The position numbers and the translations under genes were made by a program. This document shows, in pieces, positions 9,316-18,151 of a stretch of DNA of 64,000 nucleotides. The notes below the pieces were generated by a model. It had not been told where the DNA came from. It saw only the letters and a program-made list of their open reading frames with translations, and did not search any database. Origin of the DNA: Beijerinckiaceae bacterium (lineage in GTDB: Bacteria > Pseudomonadota > Alphaproteobacteria > Rhizobiales > Beijerinckiaceae); the NCBI GenBank assembly GCA_947453205.1, contig CANGFT010000005.1, positions 62,001-126,000 on the forward strand, given 5' to 3'. Every line of letters begins with the position of its first letter. Position 1 is the first letter of the stretch.

Positions 9316-9344
9316 CCGCCTCAGCGGCGCCCGCCTCAGGCGGG
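9316..9344 (-). promoter_or_regulatory. Two adjacent GC-rich hairpins in the leader of the binding-protein operon
   Basis: The plus strand reads CCGC-ctca-GCGG (9316-9327) and CCCGCC-tca-GGCGGG (9330-9344), so the minus-strand leader RNA can form two short hairpins 20 to 48 bases upstream of the 9296 start. Their role is unknown; RNA stability or translation control is possible. Confidence 0.4.
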
Positions 9345-9451
9345 TTCTCGGCGACGGAGCCGATCTGGCCCGCCTGCCGGGACTATAGCCCGACCATTCC
9401 ATTCCATAGATCACAAGTGCTCGAAGCAAGGCGTCGGCAGGCTTTGTCAAA

Positions 9452-9469
9452 TATAGTATAAAGACTATA
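9452..9469. promoter_or_regulatory. Inverted repeat, probable LysR operator
   Basis: TATAGT-ataaag-ACTATA is a perfect six-base inverted repeat with a six-base spacer, seven bases upstream of the LysR start and inside the divergent promoter region. Position and AT content fit a LysR-type recognition or autoregulatory site. Confidence 0.5.
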
Positions 9470-9476
9470 AGGCGCT

Positions 9477-10385
9477 ATGATATCTCTCAGCACACGCGCC
9501 CTTCAGGTCTTCGTCGCCATCGTGGACGCCGGCTCCTTTGCGGGGGCGGCGCGCAGGCTGGGCATCGCCCAACCCTCCATCAGCGCCCACGTGCAGGGTC
9601 TTGAGCGGGAAACCGGCGCGCGCCTGTTCGAGCGCGCCAGCGGGCGACAGGCAAGCCTCACCGAGGCGGGGCGCAGCCTGCTGGTTCACGCCCGCGACCA
9701 GTTGGAGCGCACGGCCAGACTTGAGCAGGAGCTTTCCGAGGGCGCGGAGGCGGCGGGCGCGAGCGTGGCCTTCGCCTGCCAGCGCTCGCTGGCGCTCACC
9801 ATTTTGAGGGCGCCCATAGCCAATTACGCCCGCGCCCGCCGCGACACGCGGCTGTCGCTGCGCATCGCCTTTCAGGAGGAGGTCATGGCGGCCGTCCGCA
9901 TGGGGGCGACGGATCTGGGCTGCCTGATCTCCAACGAAGAGCCGGAGGACATCCCCTCCCTCATCATCGGACGCCAGCGCTTCGTGGTCTTCGCAGCGCC
10001 GGATCATCCGCTGGCCGGACGCAGGCGCATTCCCGCGCGCGACCTTTCCGATCACGACTTCATCGGGCCGGTGGCCTCGTCCCTGTTCGGGCGCACCCAG
10101 AAGAAGCTTCTGGCGGGCATCGGCGTGGAGCGCATGCGCGTCGTCGCCGAGGGGACTGAGTTTTCCCTTGTGCGGGATCTTGCAGCCGCAGGACTTGGCC
10201 TTGGCTGCTCTCTTCTCGCCTCGGTGGAGCCCGATCTGGCGGCGGGACGCCTCGCCCTGATCGACATCGACGGGCCGCCGCTCTTTCTCGACGTGCGCCT
10301 GCTCATGAACCCGCAGCGCCGTCTCGCCCGCCCCGTGCAGGAATTCACCGATTTTCTGCGGGAGACGTTCGCCGCTGTCGACTAA
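9477..10385 (+). CDS. LysR-family transcriptional regulator (hydantoinase operon side)
   Basis: The 302-residue protein has an N-terminal winged HTH at about residues 5-63 ('FVAIVDAGSFAGAARRLGIAQ', 'PSISAHVQGLERETGARLF') followed by a periplasmic-binding-like effector domain. It is transcribed away from the ABC-HyuAB-M24 operon, the usual arrangement for a LysR activator of the divergent operon, with an inverted repeat close to its own start. Its stop overlaps the convergent allE-type gene by four bases. The inducer is not known; a cyclic amide or its product is inferred. Confidence 0.92.
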   Translation: MISLSTRALQVFVAIVDAGSFAGAARRLGIAQPSISAHVQGLERETGARLFERASGRQASLTEAGRSLLVHARDQLERTARLEQELSEGAEAAGASVAFACQRSLALTILRAPIANYARARRDTRLSLRIAFQEEVMAAVRMGATDLGCLISNEEPEDIPSLIIGRQRFVVFAAPDHPLAGRRRIPARDLSDHDFIGPVASSLFGRTQKKLLAGIGVERMRVVAEGTEFSLVRDLAAAGLGLGCSLLASVEPDLAAGRLALIDIDGPPLFLDVRLLMNPQRRLARPVQEFTDFLRETFAAVD

Positions 10386-11230
10386 CGACCGGCGCCCGAC
10401 CGCACCACCGGGCCAAGCGCGGGGTGGCGGTTGACGTCCTTATAAAGCAAGTAGCGGAAAGGGCCGGGCCCGCCCGCGTAGCAGGCCTGCGGGCAGAAGG
10501 CGCGCAGCCACATGAAATCCCCCGCCTCGACCTCGACCCAATCCTGATTGAGGCGGTAAACGGCTTTTCCCTCAAGCACATAGAGACCATGCTCCATGAT
10601 ATGGGTCTCGGCGAAGGGGATCACGCCGCCGGGCTGGAAGGTGACGATGTTCACGTGCATGTCGAAGCGGATGTCGTCGGGGTCGATGAAGCGCGTTGTG
10701 GCCCAGACCCCATTCACATCCGGCATGAAGGCGGGCGCCACGGTCTGGTCGCTGGAGACGAAGGACTCAGGGGCGGGCACGCCGCGCAAGGGCTCATAGG
10801 CCTTGCGGATCCAGTGGAATTTCGCGAGGCCTGCGCCCGTGTTGCGCAGGGTCCAGCGGGAGGCGGGGGCGAGCCAGGCGAAGCCGCCAGCCGTGATTTG
10901 ATGGACCCTGCCCGCGACCTCGAGGCGCAACTCGCCCTCGACCACGAAGAGCGCGCCCTGCGCTGACGGATCAGGCTCGGGGTCCAGACTGCCGCCGCCG
11001 GGGCCGACCTCCATCACATATTGCGCGAAGGTCTCGGCGAAGCCCGACAGGGGCCGCGCGATGATCCAGGCCCGCGTCTTCTCCCAGAAAGGCAGGTTGC
11101 TGGTCACGATGTCGCGCATCACCGCCTTCGGGATCACCGCATAGGCCTCGGTGAAGACCGCGCGCCCCGTCAGAAGCTCGGTCTGCGGAGGATGGCCGCC
11201 GGGGATCGCGTAGTAGCTTTTGGGGCTCAT
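10382..11230 (-). CDS. allE: (S)-ureidoglycine aminohydrolase-like bicupin
   Basis: This 282-residue two-domain cupin closely resembles (S)-ureidoglycine aminohydrolase (AllE/UGHY), which releases ammonia from ureidoglycine to give ureidoglycolate in allantoin breakdown. The C-terminal cupin carries the metal-site motif in 'FAETHIMEHGLYVLEGKAVY' and 'GDFMWLRAFCPQACYAGG'; the N-terminal cupin 'GALFVVEGELRLEVAG' is the degenerate one. It lies twelve bases after an AllA gene on the same strand, matching consecutive pathway steps (ureidoglycine to ureidoglycolate to glyoxylate). Other allantoin genes are absent from the window. Confidence 0.85.
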   Translation of the reverse strand: MSPKSYYAIPGGHPPQTELLTGRAVFTEAYAVIPKAVMRDIVTSNLPFWEKTRAWIIARPLSGFAETFAQYVMEVGPGGGSLDPEPDPSAQGALFVVEGELRLEVAGRVHQITAGGFAWLAPASRWTLRNTGAGLAKFHWIRKAYEPLRGVPAPESFVSSDQTVAPAFMPDVNGVWATTRFIDPDDIRFDMHVNIVTFQPGGVIPFAETHIMEHGLYVLEGKAVYRLNQDWVEVEAGDFMWLRAFCPQACYAGGPGPFRYLLYKDVNRHPALGPVVRSGAGR

Positions 11231-11242
11231 GATCGTCTCCGT

Positions 11243-11734
11243 TCAGGGGGCAAGCGTGAGCTGTTCGCCCGCTTCCAGCCAGACCTCTTCCAGATTATTC
11301 CCCGGCCCGCCCCTGTCCACAACGAGAAACCGGCTGGCGGGGTCAAGCACCAGGAGAGGATGGTGCCAGACATTGCGGGCGTAATTCACGCCCTGCCGCC
11401 CGCTCGCCGCAAAAGCGCGATAGGTCGAGGCGTTCCGAGGATCGGTGCAGACGAGCACCAGCCAGGGGCGGTCCTGCAGGGGCTGGAAGAGCTGGGTTCC
11501 CAGCGGATGCCGCTCCATGATCTCCACGCGGATCGGGAGGGGTCGCGGCTCGGCGACGAAGAGGCTGATGTTCACCACCCCGCCCTCGGCGCCCACATCG
11601 ACGCCAGCCAGACCATCGCAGCGGGTGGCGAAACCCTGGTTGATGGCCTTGACCAGAGCCCCATCCGCCTCGACGACATCCCCGAAGGGGGCGAAGGCCT
11701 CTTTGGTGAGCGGCGCGATGAAAATGCTGGACAT
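11243..11734 (-). CDS. allA: Ureidoglycolate lyase
   Basis: The protein resembles AllA, which splits ureidoglycolate into glyoxylate and urea. The signature 'GVNYARNVWHHPLLVL' and 'HPLGTQLFQPL' are clear, and length (about 163 aa) is normal. The ORF track uses a GTG at 11761, but the ATG at 11734 ('MSSIFIAPLTKEAFAPFGDV') aligns with the usual AllA N-terminus and is preferred. It precedes the allE-like gene on the same strand with a 12-bp gap, forming a two-gene ureide operon. It is divergent from the Rieske oxygenase gene. Confidence 0.85.
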   Translation of the reverse strand: MSSIFIAPLTKEAFAPFGDVVEADGALVKAINQGFATRCDGLAGVDVGAEGGVVNISLFVAEPRPLPIRVEIMERHPLGTQLFQPLQDRPWLVLVCTDPRNASTYRAFAASGRQGVNYARNVWHHPLLVLDPASRFLVVDRGGPGNNLEEVWLEAGEQLTLAP

Positions 11735-11908
11735 GCCGGGGCCTGCGCTCGTTCGAATCACACGGACGCCCGCGCGGGGGGCGCCGGGCGAGGAACGGGT
11801 ACCATAATTTTAAGCCCCTCACCTGCGCAACGCCTCAACCACCACCTTGCCGCTGACGCCCCGGCAAGGCTAAATGCCTCCAGAAAATTTTCGGGGGAAA
11901 CACCGCAC

Positions 11909-13066
11909 ATGAGTTCGGACGCCAAGAAACGCTACGATGTCGACCTTGCATCAACCATGCCCGGCACGCCCGGCGGCGTCTTCATGCGCCAGTTCTGGAT
12001 TGCGGTTCACGACAGCGACGACCTTCCCGTCGGCCGCGCCAAGCCGATCCGCATCATGGGCGAGGACTACGTGATCTTCCGCACGCAATCGGGCGTCGCG
12101 CAGGTCATGGCGCAGCGCTGCCCGCATCGCGGGGCGCCGATGCATCTGGGCTGGGTCGAGGGCGAGGAGCTGCGCTGCGTCTACCATGGCTGGAAATTCG
12201 ACTGCTCCGGCGCCTGCACCGAGCAGCCTGCAGAAGAGCCCGGCTATAACGAAAAGGTCCGCATCAAGACCTATCCCACTGGCGAGCATATGGGCCTCGT
12301 CTTCGCTTATTTCGGCGAGGGAGAGCCGCCCCATTTCCCGCCCTTCCCGGAGCCCGAGGGCGAGGGCGTGATCGAGGTGCGGCCCTCCACCGAGGCGCCC
12401 TGCAACTATCTCCAGTGTTTCGAGAACAGCATGGACGAGGTGCATGTCGCCTTCACCCATGCGCCCGGCGGCACCCATGCCAAGATCGCCCATGACCTGC
12501 CGATCATCACGGCGGAGGAGACGGACTGGGGCATGATGCGCTATGGCCGCCGCAAGACGGGGGAGGTGCGCCACACCCTCCATTACGCCCCCAACGCCGT
12601 GCGCGTCTTCGTGCCGCCCATGTTCGGCATGGGCGCGGTCGGCGGCTGGCCGGAGCTGATCCTCATCTTCACGCCCGTGGACGACCATAACTGCCGCTGG
12701 TTCGCCACCAGCAAGGTCCATGTGAGCGGCGAGGAGGCGGAGAAATACTGGGCCAAGCGCCATGAAATGGAATCGAAGGCCGGCGACTTCCGCCCGGTCA
12801 TGGATGTGGTGCAGGACATCTGGAGCGGCAAGCTCATTTATGAGGAGGTGCGCCATCCCCAGCTCGCGCGCGTGCAGGACATCGCCGTGCAGGCCGGGCA
12901 GGGCCGCATCGCCGACCGGGAAAATGAGTTCCTGGGCCGCTCGGACGCGGGCATCGTCGCCTGGCGGCGCATTCTGCTGCGTGAATTGCGCGCCATCGCC
13001 AATGGACAGCCCCACAAGAAATGGGCGACCCCGCCCGCCGACGTGAAGCCGGTCATGGGCGCCTGA
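11909..13066 (+). CDS. Rieske non-haem iron aromatic ring-hydroxylating oxygenase, large subunit
   Basis: The true start is the ATG at 11909, preceded by a GGGGGAAA sequence; the track ORF from 11021 adds about 300 unlikely residues antisense to allA/allE. The 385-residue protein has a Rieske centre C71-x-H73...C90-xx-H93 ('CPHRGAPMH', 'CVYHGWKFD') and a mononuclear iron site with D176, H179 and H184 ('NSMDEVHVAFTH'). It resembles phthalate 4,5-dioxygenase/phenoxybenzoate-type O-demethylases and hydroxylases. No reductase is adjacent, so electrons must come from elsewhere. A TctC gene follows after 13 bases, suggesting coupled uptake and oxidation of an aromatic acid. Confidence 0.9.
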   Translation: MSSDAKKRYDVDLASTMPGTPGGVFMRQFWIAVHDSDDLPVGRAKPIRIMGEDYVIFRTQSGVAQVMAQRCPHRGAPMHLGWVEGEELRCVYHGWKFDCSGACTEQPAEEPGYNEKVRIKTYPTGEHMGLVFAYFGEGEPPHFPPFPEPEGEGVIEVRPSTEAPCNYLQCFENSMDEVHVAFTHAPGGTHAKIAHDLPIITAEETDWGMMRYGRRKTGEVRHTLHYAPNAVRVFVPPMFGMGAVGGWPELILIFTPVDDHNCRWFATSKVHVSGEEAEKYWAKRHEMESKAGDFRPVMDVVQDIWSGKLIYEEVRHPQLARVQDIAVQAGQGRIADRENEFLGRSDAGIVAWRRILLRELRAIANGQPHKKWATPPADVKPVMGA

Positions 13067-13079
13067 CAGGGAGGACATC

Positions 13080-14060
13080 ATGTTGACATCCATCACACGG
13101 CGCGACGCGCTGGTCAGCCTTTCCGCAACCCTCGCCCTCGCGGGCGCCGGCGCGCAGGCCCAGACCTATCCCGCGCGCCAGATCCAGATGATCCTGGGGT
13201 TTCCGCCTGGGCCGGTCGACATCGTCGGCCGGCCCGTGGCGGCGAAGCTGCAGGAGGCGCTGGGGCAGACGGTGGTCTTCGAGAACCGTCCGGGCGCCAA
13301 TGGCGCCATCGCGACCGAACAGGTCATGCGCGCGGCGCCCGACGGCTACACCATCCTGCTCGCCACCTCCGGCACTCATGTCACCGCCGTGCATCTGACG
13401 AAGAACCTGCGCTACAATCCGGTGAAGGATTTCGAGCCGATCATCGCCGCCGTCGAGCCGGTGACCTGTCTGGTGGTGCATCCCTCCGTGCCAGCCAATA
13501 CGGTTCAGGAACTGATCGCCTGGATCAAGGCCAACCCCGGCAAGGTCTCCTACGGCACCTCCGGCAATGGCTCCGTCTTCCATCTGACTGGCGAGCTCTT
13601 CAAGCAGACGACGGGCGTGCAGATGGCTCATGTGCCCTACCGGGGGCTTGATCCCGCCATGAGCGACCTCATCGCAGGCCATATTCCCGTGCTCTTCACG
13701 GCCATGTCGACGGCGGCGCCGCAGGTGGACGGGGGCAAGGCGAAGCTCATCGCCATGCTGGAGCCGGACCGCTTCGAGCGGCGCCCCAACACGCCCTCGA
13801 TCAGCGAGGCGATCCCCGCCTTCCGCAAGCCGCCCACCTGGTTCGGCTTCTTTGCGCCCAAGGGCACGCCGGAGCCCATCATCGCCAGGCTCAATGCGGA
13901 AATCGCCAAGATCCTGGCATTGCCCGACATGCAGGCGCGCTTTCAGGACGCGGGCTACGCCATGCTCGGCGGATCGCCCCAGCGGCTGCACGACATGATG
14001 GTGGACGGCATCGACCGCTTCGGCGCCATCATCAAATCCGTCGGCATCGAGCCGGAATAG
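13080..14060 (+). CDS. TctC/Bug-family solute-binding protein 1
   Basis: This 326-residue periplasmic binding protein of the tripartite tricarboxylate transporter family has a signal peptide ('SLSATLALAGAGAQAQ') and the family motifs 'YPARQIQMILGFPPGPVDIVG', 'VFENRPGANGAIATEQV' and 'APDGYTILLATSGT'. It is co-transcribed with the Rieske oxygenase. No TctA or TctB membrane subunit is present in the window, so it either uses a distant TctAB pair or acts as a sensor. It is one of five TctC proteins here and belongs with the 54378 gene to the 'YP' type rather than the 'FYKGKT' type. Confidence 0.9.
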   Translation: MLTSITRRDALVSLSATLALAGAGAQAQTYPARQIQMILGFPPGPVDIVGRPVAAKLQEALGQTVVFENRPGANGAIATEQVMRAAPDGYTILLATSGTHVTAVHLTKNLRYNPVKDFEPIIAAVEPVTCLVVHPSVPANTVQELIAWIKANPGKVSYGTSGNGSVFHLTGELFKQTTGVQMAHVPYRGLDPAMSDLIAGHIPVLFTAMSTAAPQVDGGKAKLIAMLEPDRFERRPNTPSISEAIPAFRKPPTWFGFFAPKGTPEPIIARLNAEIAKILALPDMQARFQDAGYAMLGGSPQRLHDMMVDGIDRFGAIIKSVGIEPE

Positions 14061-14078
14061 GGGCGCACAAGGCGCCCC
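14060..14078. terminator. Hairpin between convergent genes
   Basis: GGGGCGC-acaag-GCGCCCC forms a seven-pair stem directly at the stop of the TctC gene, between it and the convergent amidohydrolase. There is no T-run, so it is at best a weak or Rho-assisted terminator. Confidence 0.4.
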
Positions 14079-14087
14079 CGTCACGCC

Positions 14088-15191
14088 TCAAGTGTTCAGG
14101 CGGGGAATCAACCGCAGGGCGTTGCCCCGGTCGATGGTCTGGCGCACCTCGGGCGTCAGCGTCCGCTCCGCCATATATTTCACGGCCTTCTGCACCGTGC
14201 CGAAGGGCGCGTCTGACCCGAAGAGGATCTGCTTCGACGTCGCCATGATCGTCAGCGCGGCGAGCGACGCCTCGGAATTGGCGCTGGCTGTGTCATAATG
14301 GAGCTTGCGCAGCTCAGGCAGCAGGCCATCGGGGAAATATTCGGCATATTTTTTGTTCTTGCCGATATTGTCCTCGAGCCGACCGGCCAGCATGGGCGTG
14401 GCGCCGCCGCCGTGGGAGAAGATCCATTTGATGTCCTTGTAGCGATGCACCGCGCCATTGATCATCAGGCTCACGATGGCGCGGGTCGAATCGAACGGAT
14501 ATTCCTGCGTCTGCGGCGGCAAGTCCGGAATGATGTTGCCGCAGCAGTTCGCCAGCGTCGGGTGGAAGAAAACCACCGCCTTGCGCCGGTTCAACTCCTC
14601 GAACACCGGCTTGAACGCCGCATCCCCGGGATATTTTCCATCGTAATTGCTGAGCAGGCCGATCCCGTCCGCCTTCAGCACATCGAGGGCATATTCAATC
14701 TCCTTCAGACTGCCTTCGATGTCGGGGAGCGGCAGCACGGCGAAGAGGCCGAATCGGCCCGGCCAGGTCTTGATCTGCTCTGCGGCGTAATCGTTCCACA
14801 TGCGCGCGAGGCGCCGACCGGCGGCGACATCCCCATACCAGACCCCGGGGGTCGAGATGGAGGCGATGGCCGTTTCGACGCCCGCCTCGTCCATGCCCTC
14901 CAGCGTGCGCTCGGGGGTCCAGGCCATGAGCGCGTCAGGGGGCAGATTATGGGCGAAATTCAGCCGATCATGCTCTTCCTTGATATATTTGGGCGGCATG
15001 AAATGGTGGTGAATGTCGATCCGGCGCGGCTTTGGCTGCGGCGCCTTGTCCTGCCCAAAGGCCCCGCCGCTGAAGGCCCCGATTCCCGCGCAGGCGATGG
15101 AGCCTGACAGGAACGAGCGACGTGAACGCGGCGCCCGCGCGCCGTGATGCAAAGGCTCGGCGCAGGCGCAATCCGGCGTGATGATGGTCAT
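14088..15191 (-). CDS. Tat-exported amidohydrolase (ACMSD/resorcylate decarboxylase-like)
   Basis: The 367-residue protein begins with a twin-arginine signal ('PRSRRSFLSGSIACAGIGAF') followed by a TIM-barrel amidohydrolase. The first metal motif is in 'RIDIHHHFMPPKYI', a later one is 'IFSHGGGATPML', and the conserved Asp is in 'FGSDAPFG'. The closest known types are amidohydrolase_2 decarboxylases and hydrolases such as aminocarboxymuconate-semialdehyde or resorcylate decarboxylases. Export with bound metal in the periplasm is inferred from the Tat signal, which is unusual because most of the family is cytoplasmic. It is convergent with the Rieske-TctC pair and may work on a related aromatic acid. 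Confidence 0.88.
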   Translation of the reverse strand: MTIITPDCACAEPLHHGARAPRSRRSFLSGSIACAGIGAFSGGAFGQDKAPQPKPRRIDIHHHFMPPKYIKEEHDRLNFAHNLPPDALMAWTPERTLEGMDEAGVETAIASISTPGVWYGDVAAGRRLARMWNDYAAEQIKTWPGRFGLFAVLPLPDIEGSLKEIEYALDVLKADGIGLLSNYDGKYPGDAAFKPVFEELNRRKAVVFFHPTLANCCGNIIPDLPPQTQEYPFDSTRAIVSLMINGAVHRYKDIKWIFSHGGGATPMLAGRLEDNIGKNKKYAEYFPDGLLPELRKLHYDTASANSEASLAALTIMATSKQILFGSDAPFGTVQKAVKYMAERTLTPEVRQTIDRGNALRLIPRLNT

Positions 15192-15257
15192 GTCTCCCCC
15201 CTATTGTTATGGGGGCATCATCGCTGGATGCGGCGAATCCCGCAAGCGGGGGCCGCC

Positions 15258-15473
15258 TCAATAATGGGGCGGCGGCGGCTCCGGGCCATCGCGCTGCGGC
15301 GCGCTGTTCTGCACCTCCTCGCGCAAATGCGCCACCTGCCGCTCCAGCGCGCTGATCTTCAGCCATTGCGCCGTGATGACCTCGTTCAGCTCGGCGCTCA
15401 TCTGGTCCTGATGGGCGATCCGCACCTCAAGGTCATCGAGCCTTCTGAGGACTTCGACCAATTTGTCGCTCAT
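15258..15473 (-). CDS. slyX: SlyX family protein
   Basis: This 71-residue protein is a short coiled coil with a heptad pattern ('[20 protein letters not shown]', '[17 protein letters not shown]') and the typical C-terminal proline tail 'PPPPHY' of the SlyX family. Its function is poorly understood. It is divergent from the YaiI-family gene, with 97 bp between the starts. Confidence 0.9.
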   Translation of the reverse strand: MSDKLVEVLRRLDDLEVRIAHQDQMSAELNEVITAQWLKISALERQVAHLREEVQNSAPQRDGPEPPPPHY

Positions 15474-15570
15474 TCCGGGGTTCCTGGCGCAGCTTGCTGA
15501 AATGTTCGACCATCCTACAGGGATCGCCTACCATCGGCGATGGAATTGTCGAGAGGCGCCGGAACAGCCC

Positions 15571-16059
15571 ATGAATGAAGCGAATGAAAAAGGCCCGATC
15601 CTCATCATGATCGACGCCGACGCCTGCCCCGTGAAGAACGAGGCCTACAAGGTCGCCGAACGTCACGATGTCAAAACCTTCGTCGTGGCCAATAGCTGGA
15701 TCAACACGCCGCGCGACCCCATGATCGAGCGCGTGGTCGTTCCTGCGGGGCCCGACGTCGCCGATGACTGGATCGCGGAGCGCGCAAGGCCCGGCGTCGT
15801 GGTGGTGACGGCGGATGTGCCGCTGGCGGCGCGCTGTCAGAAGGCGGGCGCCCATGTCATAGCGCCCAGCGGCCGCGCCTTCACCGAGCAATCCATGGGC
15901 ATGGCGCTGGCCGTGCGCAACCTCATGGACGACCTGCGCTCGCAAGGCGAGACCACCAGAGGCCCGCCGCCCTTTTCACCAAAGCAACGCTCGGAGTTCC
16001 TCTCGGCGCTCGATCTGGCTCTGGTGCGATTGGTCCGGGCGGGCTTCCCCAAGCGTTAG
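15571..16059 (+). CDS. YaiI/YqxD family protein (DUF188)
   Basis: The start at 15571 ('[20 protein letters not shown]') is preferred over the track start at 15463, which overlaps slyX and adds residues unlike the family. The 162-residue protein has the PIN-like DUF188 motif '[19 protein letters not shown]' and '[20 protein letters not shown]'. Its role is unknown; the fold suggests a nuclease-like domain. Its stop overlaps the convergent receiver gene. Confidence 0.9.
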   Translation: MNEANEKGPILIMIDADACPVKNEAYKVAERHDVKTFVVANSWINTPRDPMIERVVVPAGPDVADDWIAERARPGVVVVTADVPLAARCQKAGAHVIAPSGRAFTEQSMGMALAVRNLMDDLRSQGETTRGPPPFSPKQRSEFLSALDLALVRLVRAGFPKR

Positions 16060-16439
16060 CGCGGCGCAGGCGATTTTGCGCCTGGCAGCCGCTCCACCGC
16101 CCTTGCGAGATCTTCGCACCCAAAGGGCTTTCGAAGGAACGGCCGATCCTGAAAGCGCGGCGCGACCTCGACCTGGGCTGAGCCTGTGCAGAAGATGAAG
16201 GGTATGTGGCGCAGGGCGAGCGCATCAGCGACGGCGTCGCTCTTTCGTCCCTGCAGATTGACGTCGAGCAGGGCTGCATCGAAGGCCTGGCTTTCGATCA
16301 GCCTGATCGCCTGCTCAGCTGTTGAGACGGACGCCACAGATGCGCAGCCAAAGTCCCGCAGCATGTCCTCGACCATCATGACAAGCAGGATCTCGTCTTC
16401 GACGAGCAGGAACCGGCGCGCTTTCTGCTTCACGATCAT
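16056..16439 (-). CDS. Single-domain response regulator
   Basis: The stand-alone receiver domain starts at ATG 16439 ('[20 protein letters not shown]'). The acidic pair is in 'LVEDE', the phosphoacceptor Asp in 'ALLDVNLQG', the switch Thr/Ser near 'IFCTGSA' and the conserved Lys in 'FLRKPFG'. There is no output domain, as in the receiver partners of alphaproteobacterial HWE kinases. It lies 195 bp downstream of the HWE kinase gene on the same strand and is its likely partner. The track ORF to 16634 extends upstream without supporting sequence. Confidence 0.88.
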   Translation of the reverse strand: MIVKQKARRFLLVEDEILLVMMVEDMLRDFGCASVASVSTAEQAIRLIESQAFDAALLDVNLQGRKSDAVADALALRHIPFIFCTGSAQVEVAPRFQDRPFLRKPFGCEDLARAVERLPGAKSPAPR

Positions 16440-16634
16440 CGGATCGCTCACGTCGATCCATGGTTTGCAAACTGCGCGTTCATGAACCCTGCCCCCTCCG
16501 AAAGCCACCCCGCCTGTCGATATCTCTAATCGTCCTGACGGGATAAAAGTTCTCTTCGGGCGCCGAAAAACGGATTTAAAGAACCATGACACGAGCCACG
16601 CGCGCGAAAGGCGGAGGCTGAGCCGCCCGCTCAC

Positions 16635-17675
16635 TTACGTTTCTGCGGCGATGGGCGCTGGCGCTGGTATGTCCAGCTCGCAGACAAGCCCCTCGGGCCT
16701 GTAATCGAAATGAGCCGAGCCGTTCAGCTCATAAGCGAGGCCACGGCTGATCATCTGCGATCCGAAGCCCTGATGGGTCGGCGGCTTGACCGGCGGCCCC
16801 CCCATTTCTCGCCAGATCAGCTTCAACCGCAGCCCTTGCGGCGATGGCGCAAGGCGCCAGTCAATGTGGACCGACCCGCCCTTGCTCAGCAGCGCGCCAT
16901 ATTTCAGCGCATTCGTCGCCAGTTCATGGAAGACCATGTAAAGCGCCAGCGCCTCCTTCGGGGGAAAGCGAATGTTGTCGCCGTGAATCACGATGCGGTC
17001 CTGAAGGCCATCCACCGATTTGAAAGGCTCAAGCGTGTTTCTGATGATGTCGAAAATCCCCGCGCTGATCCAATTTTGCTGCGCCAGAAGGTCGTGCGAT
17101 CGGGCGAAGGCGGACAGGCGCGATTCGATGATTTTCTTGACCGCAGGCCGGTCGGCCTCTGTGGCCAAAGCCTGCTTGACGATCGACTGAGCCATGGCGA
17201 GGCTGTTTTTGACACGATGATTCAATTCATCGATGACCAGCTTCCAATGGGCCTCCTCGTATTTATGCTCGACGAAGGATCCGAAATACTGGACCTTTCG
17301 TCCTGCGGTGTCGCTCACCGGCGTGATGAAGACCGAGGCGCGGAAAACATCCCCTGATTTGCGCACGCAATCGATTTCAGAATCGATGGGCGTTCCTTCG
17401 GCCAGCCCCTGCCGCAGCTTGGCGATAAGCGCAGGATCTGTGCCCGGGGCGATCAGCGCATAAATGCTTTTTCCGAGCAGTTCCTGCGCTGAATATCCCA
17501 GCAGGCTGAGCATGCTGTCATTGGCGTAGACGATGCGGTTCTCGGGGTGGTTCGCATCGGTGAAGACAATAGGCAGTTTCGACATCTCGCAAGCCAGCAC
17601 GAAGGGGCCGCGCCCTTCCTGCAGCAGCCTGACCCTGGCTTCCGCTCTTTGTTGCACATGGGATTTCTTTGGCAT
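16635..17675 (-). CDS. LOV-like PAS / HWE-family sensor histidine kinase
   Basis: Start chosen at ATG 17675 ('MPKKSHVQQ'), giving 346 residues. The PAS domain at about 30-140 strongly resembles LOV domains ('PIVFTDANHPENRIVYAND', 'LLGYSAQELLGKS'), but the segment where LOV proteins have the flavin-adduct Cys ('GRNCRFLQ') reads 'GKSIYALIA', so photochemistry by that Cys is lost. The kinase part has the H-box 'ELNHRVKNSLAMAQ', N-box 'FHELATNALKYGAL' and the 'WREMGGPPV' motif defining HWE kinases. It probably phosphorylates the receiver encoded downstream. The signal sensed is unknown. Confidence 0.88.
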   Translation of the reverse strand: MPKKSHVQQRAEARVRLLQEGRGPFVLACEMSKLPIVFTDANHPENRIVYANDSMLSLLGYSAQELLGKSIYALIAPGTDPALIAKLRQGLAEGTPIDSEIDCVRKSGDVFRASVFITPVSDTAGRKVQYFGSFVEHKYEEAHWKLVIDELNHRVKNSLAMAQSIVKQALATEADRPAVKKIIESRLSAFARSHDLLAQQNWISAGIFDIIRNTLEPFKSVDGLQDRIVIHGDNIRFPPKEALALYMVFHELATNALKYGALLSKGGSVHIDWRLAPSPQGLRLKLIWREMGGPPVKPPTHQGFGSQMISRGLAYELNGSAHFDYRPEGLVCELDIPAPAPIAAET

Positions 17676-18151
17676 CAGCGGGAGCCCGGTCTTCGTGGAT
17701 TGACGAACAGACTGCGGATCAAACCTCAACCGTTGACAAACTCCATCCCTTAAATGGAGGTAGACTTGAGCCTCGCCGCCGCAAGAAGGCCCACCCAAAA
17801 GCCCGGCTCCGGCGGTTTTCAGAGCCTAACGAGCTGGGCTTTGCAATGTTGAGCGGCGACGCCTCATCCTTTCGTGCAGCAGCGAAACGGCAGGCTACGG
17901 GCCGTGCTGCGCCGGGATCATAGGCTTGCTCAAGATGCGGTTGCACCCACGGGGTCCCCGATATTGACCTGGCGCTCCGCCTTGGGGATTGCGGGCGATC
18001 TCATGGACTCCATCCGCCAGAGATGCTGGAGCCTGACCGCCGCGCGAGCCAGCCACGATTTGAAATCTGCTTGAGGCCATCGACTTTTCGTCCGCCATCT
18101 CGCTTTTTGACGGCAGGCCCGCCATCATTTCCGGGCTCGGCGGCGCCGGGC
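17676..18151. other. 476-bp stretch without a supported gene
   Basis: Only short overlapping ORFs of arginine- and proline-rich composition occur here (for example 17895..18161 minus), none with a ribosome-binding site or recognisable sequence. It presumably holds the HWE kinase promoter and the 3' region of the 18152 gene. No clear operator or terminator was seen. Confidence 0.5.

Noticed and set aside
11021-13066. 681-aa version of the Rieske oxygenase
   Set aside because: The first 296 codons are antisense to allA and allE; the family start and ribosome-binding site are at 11909.
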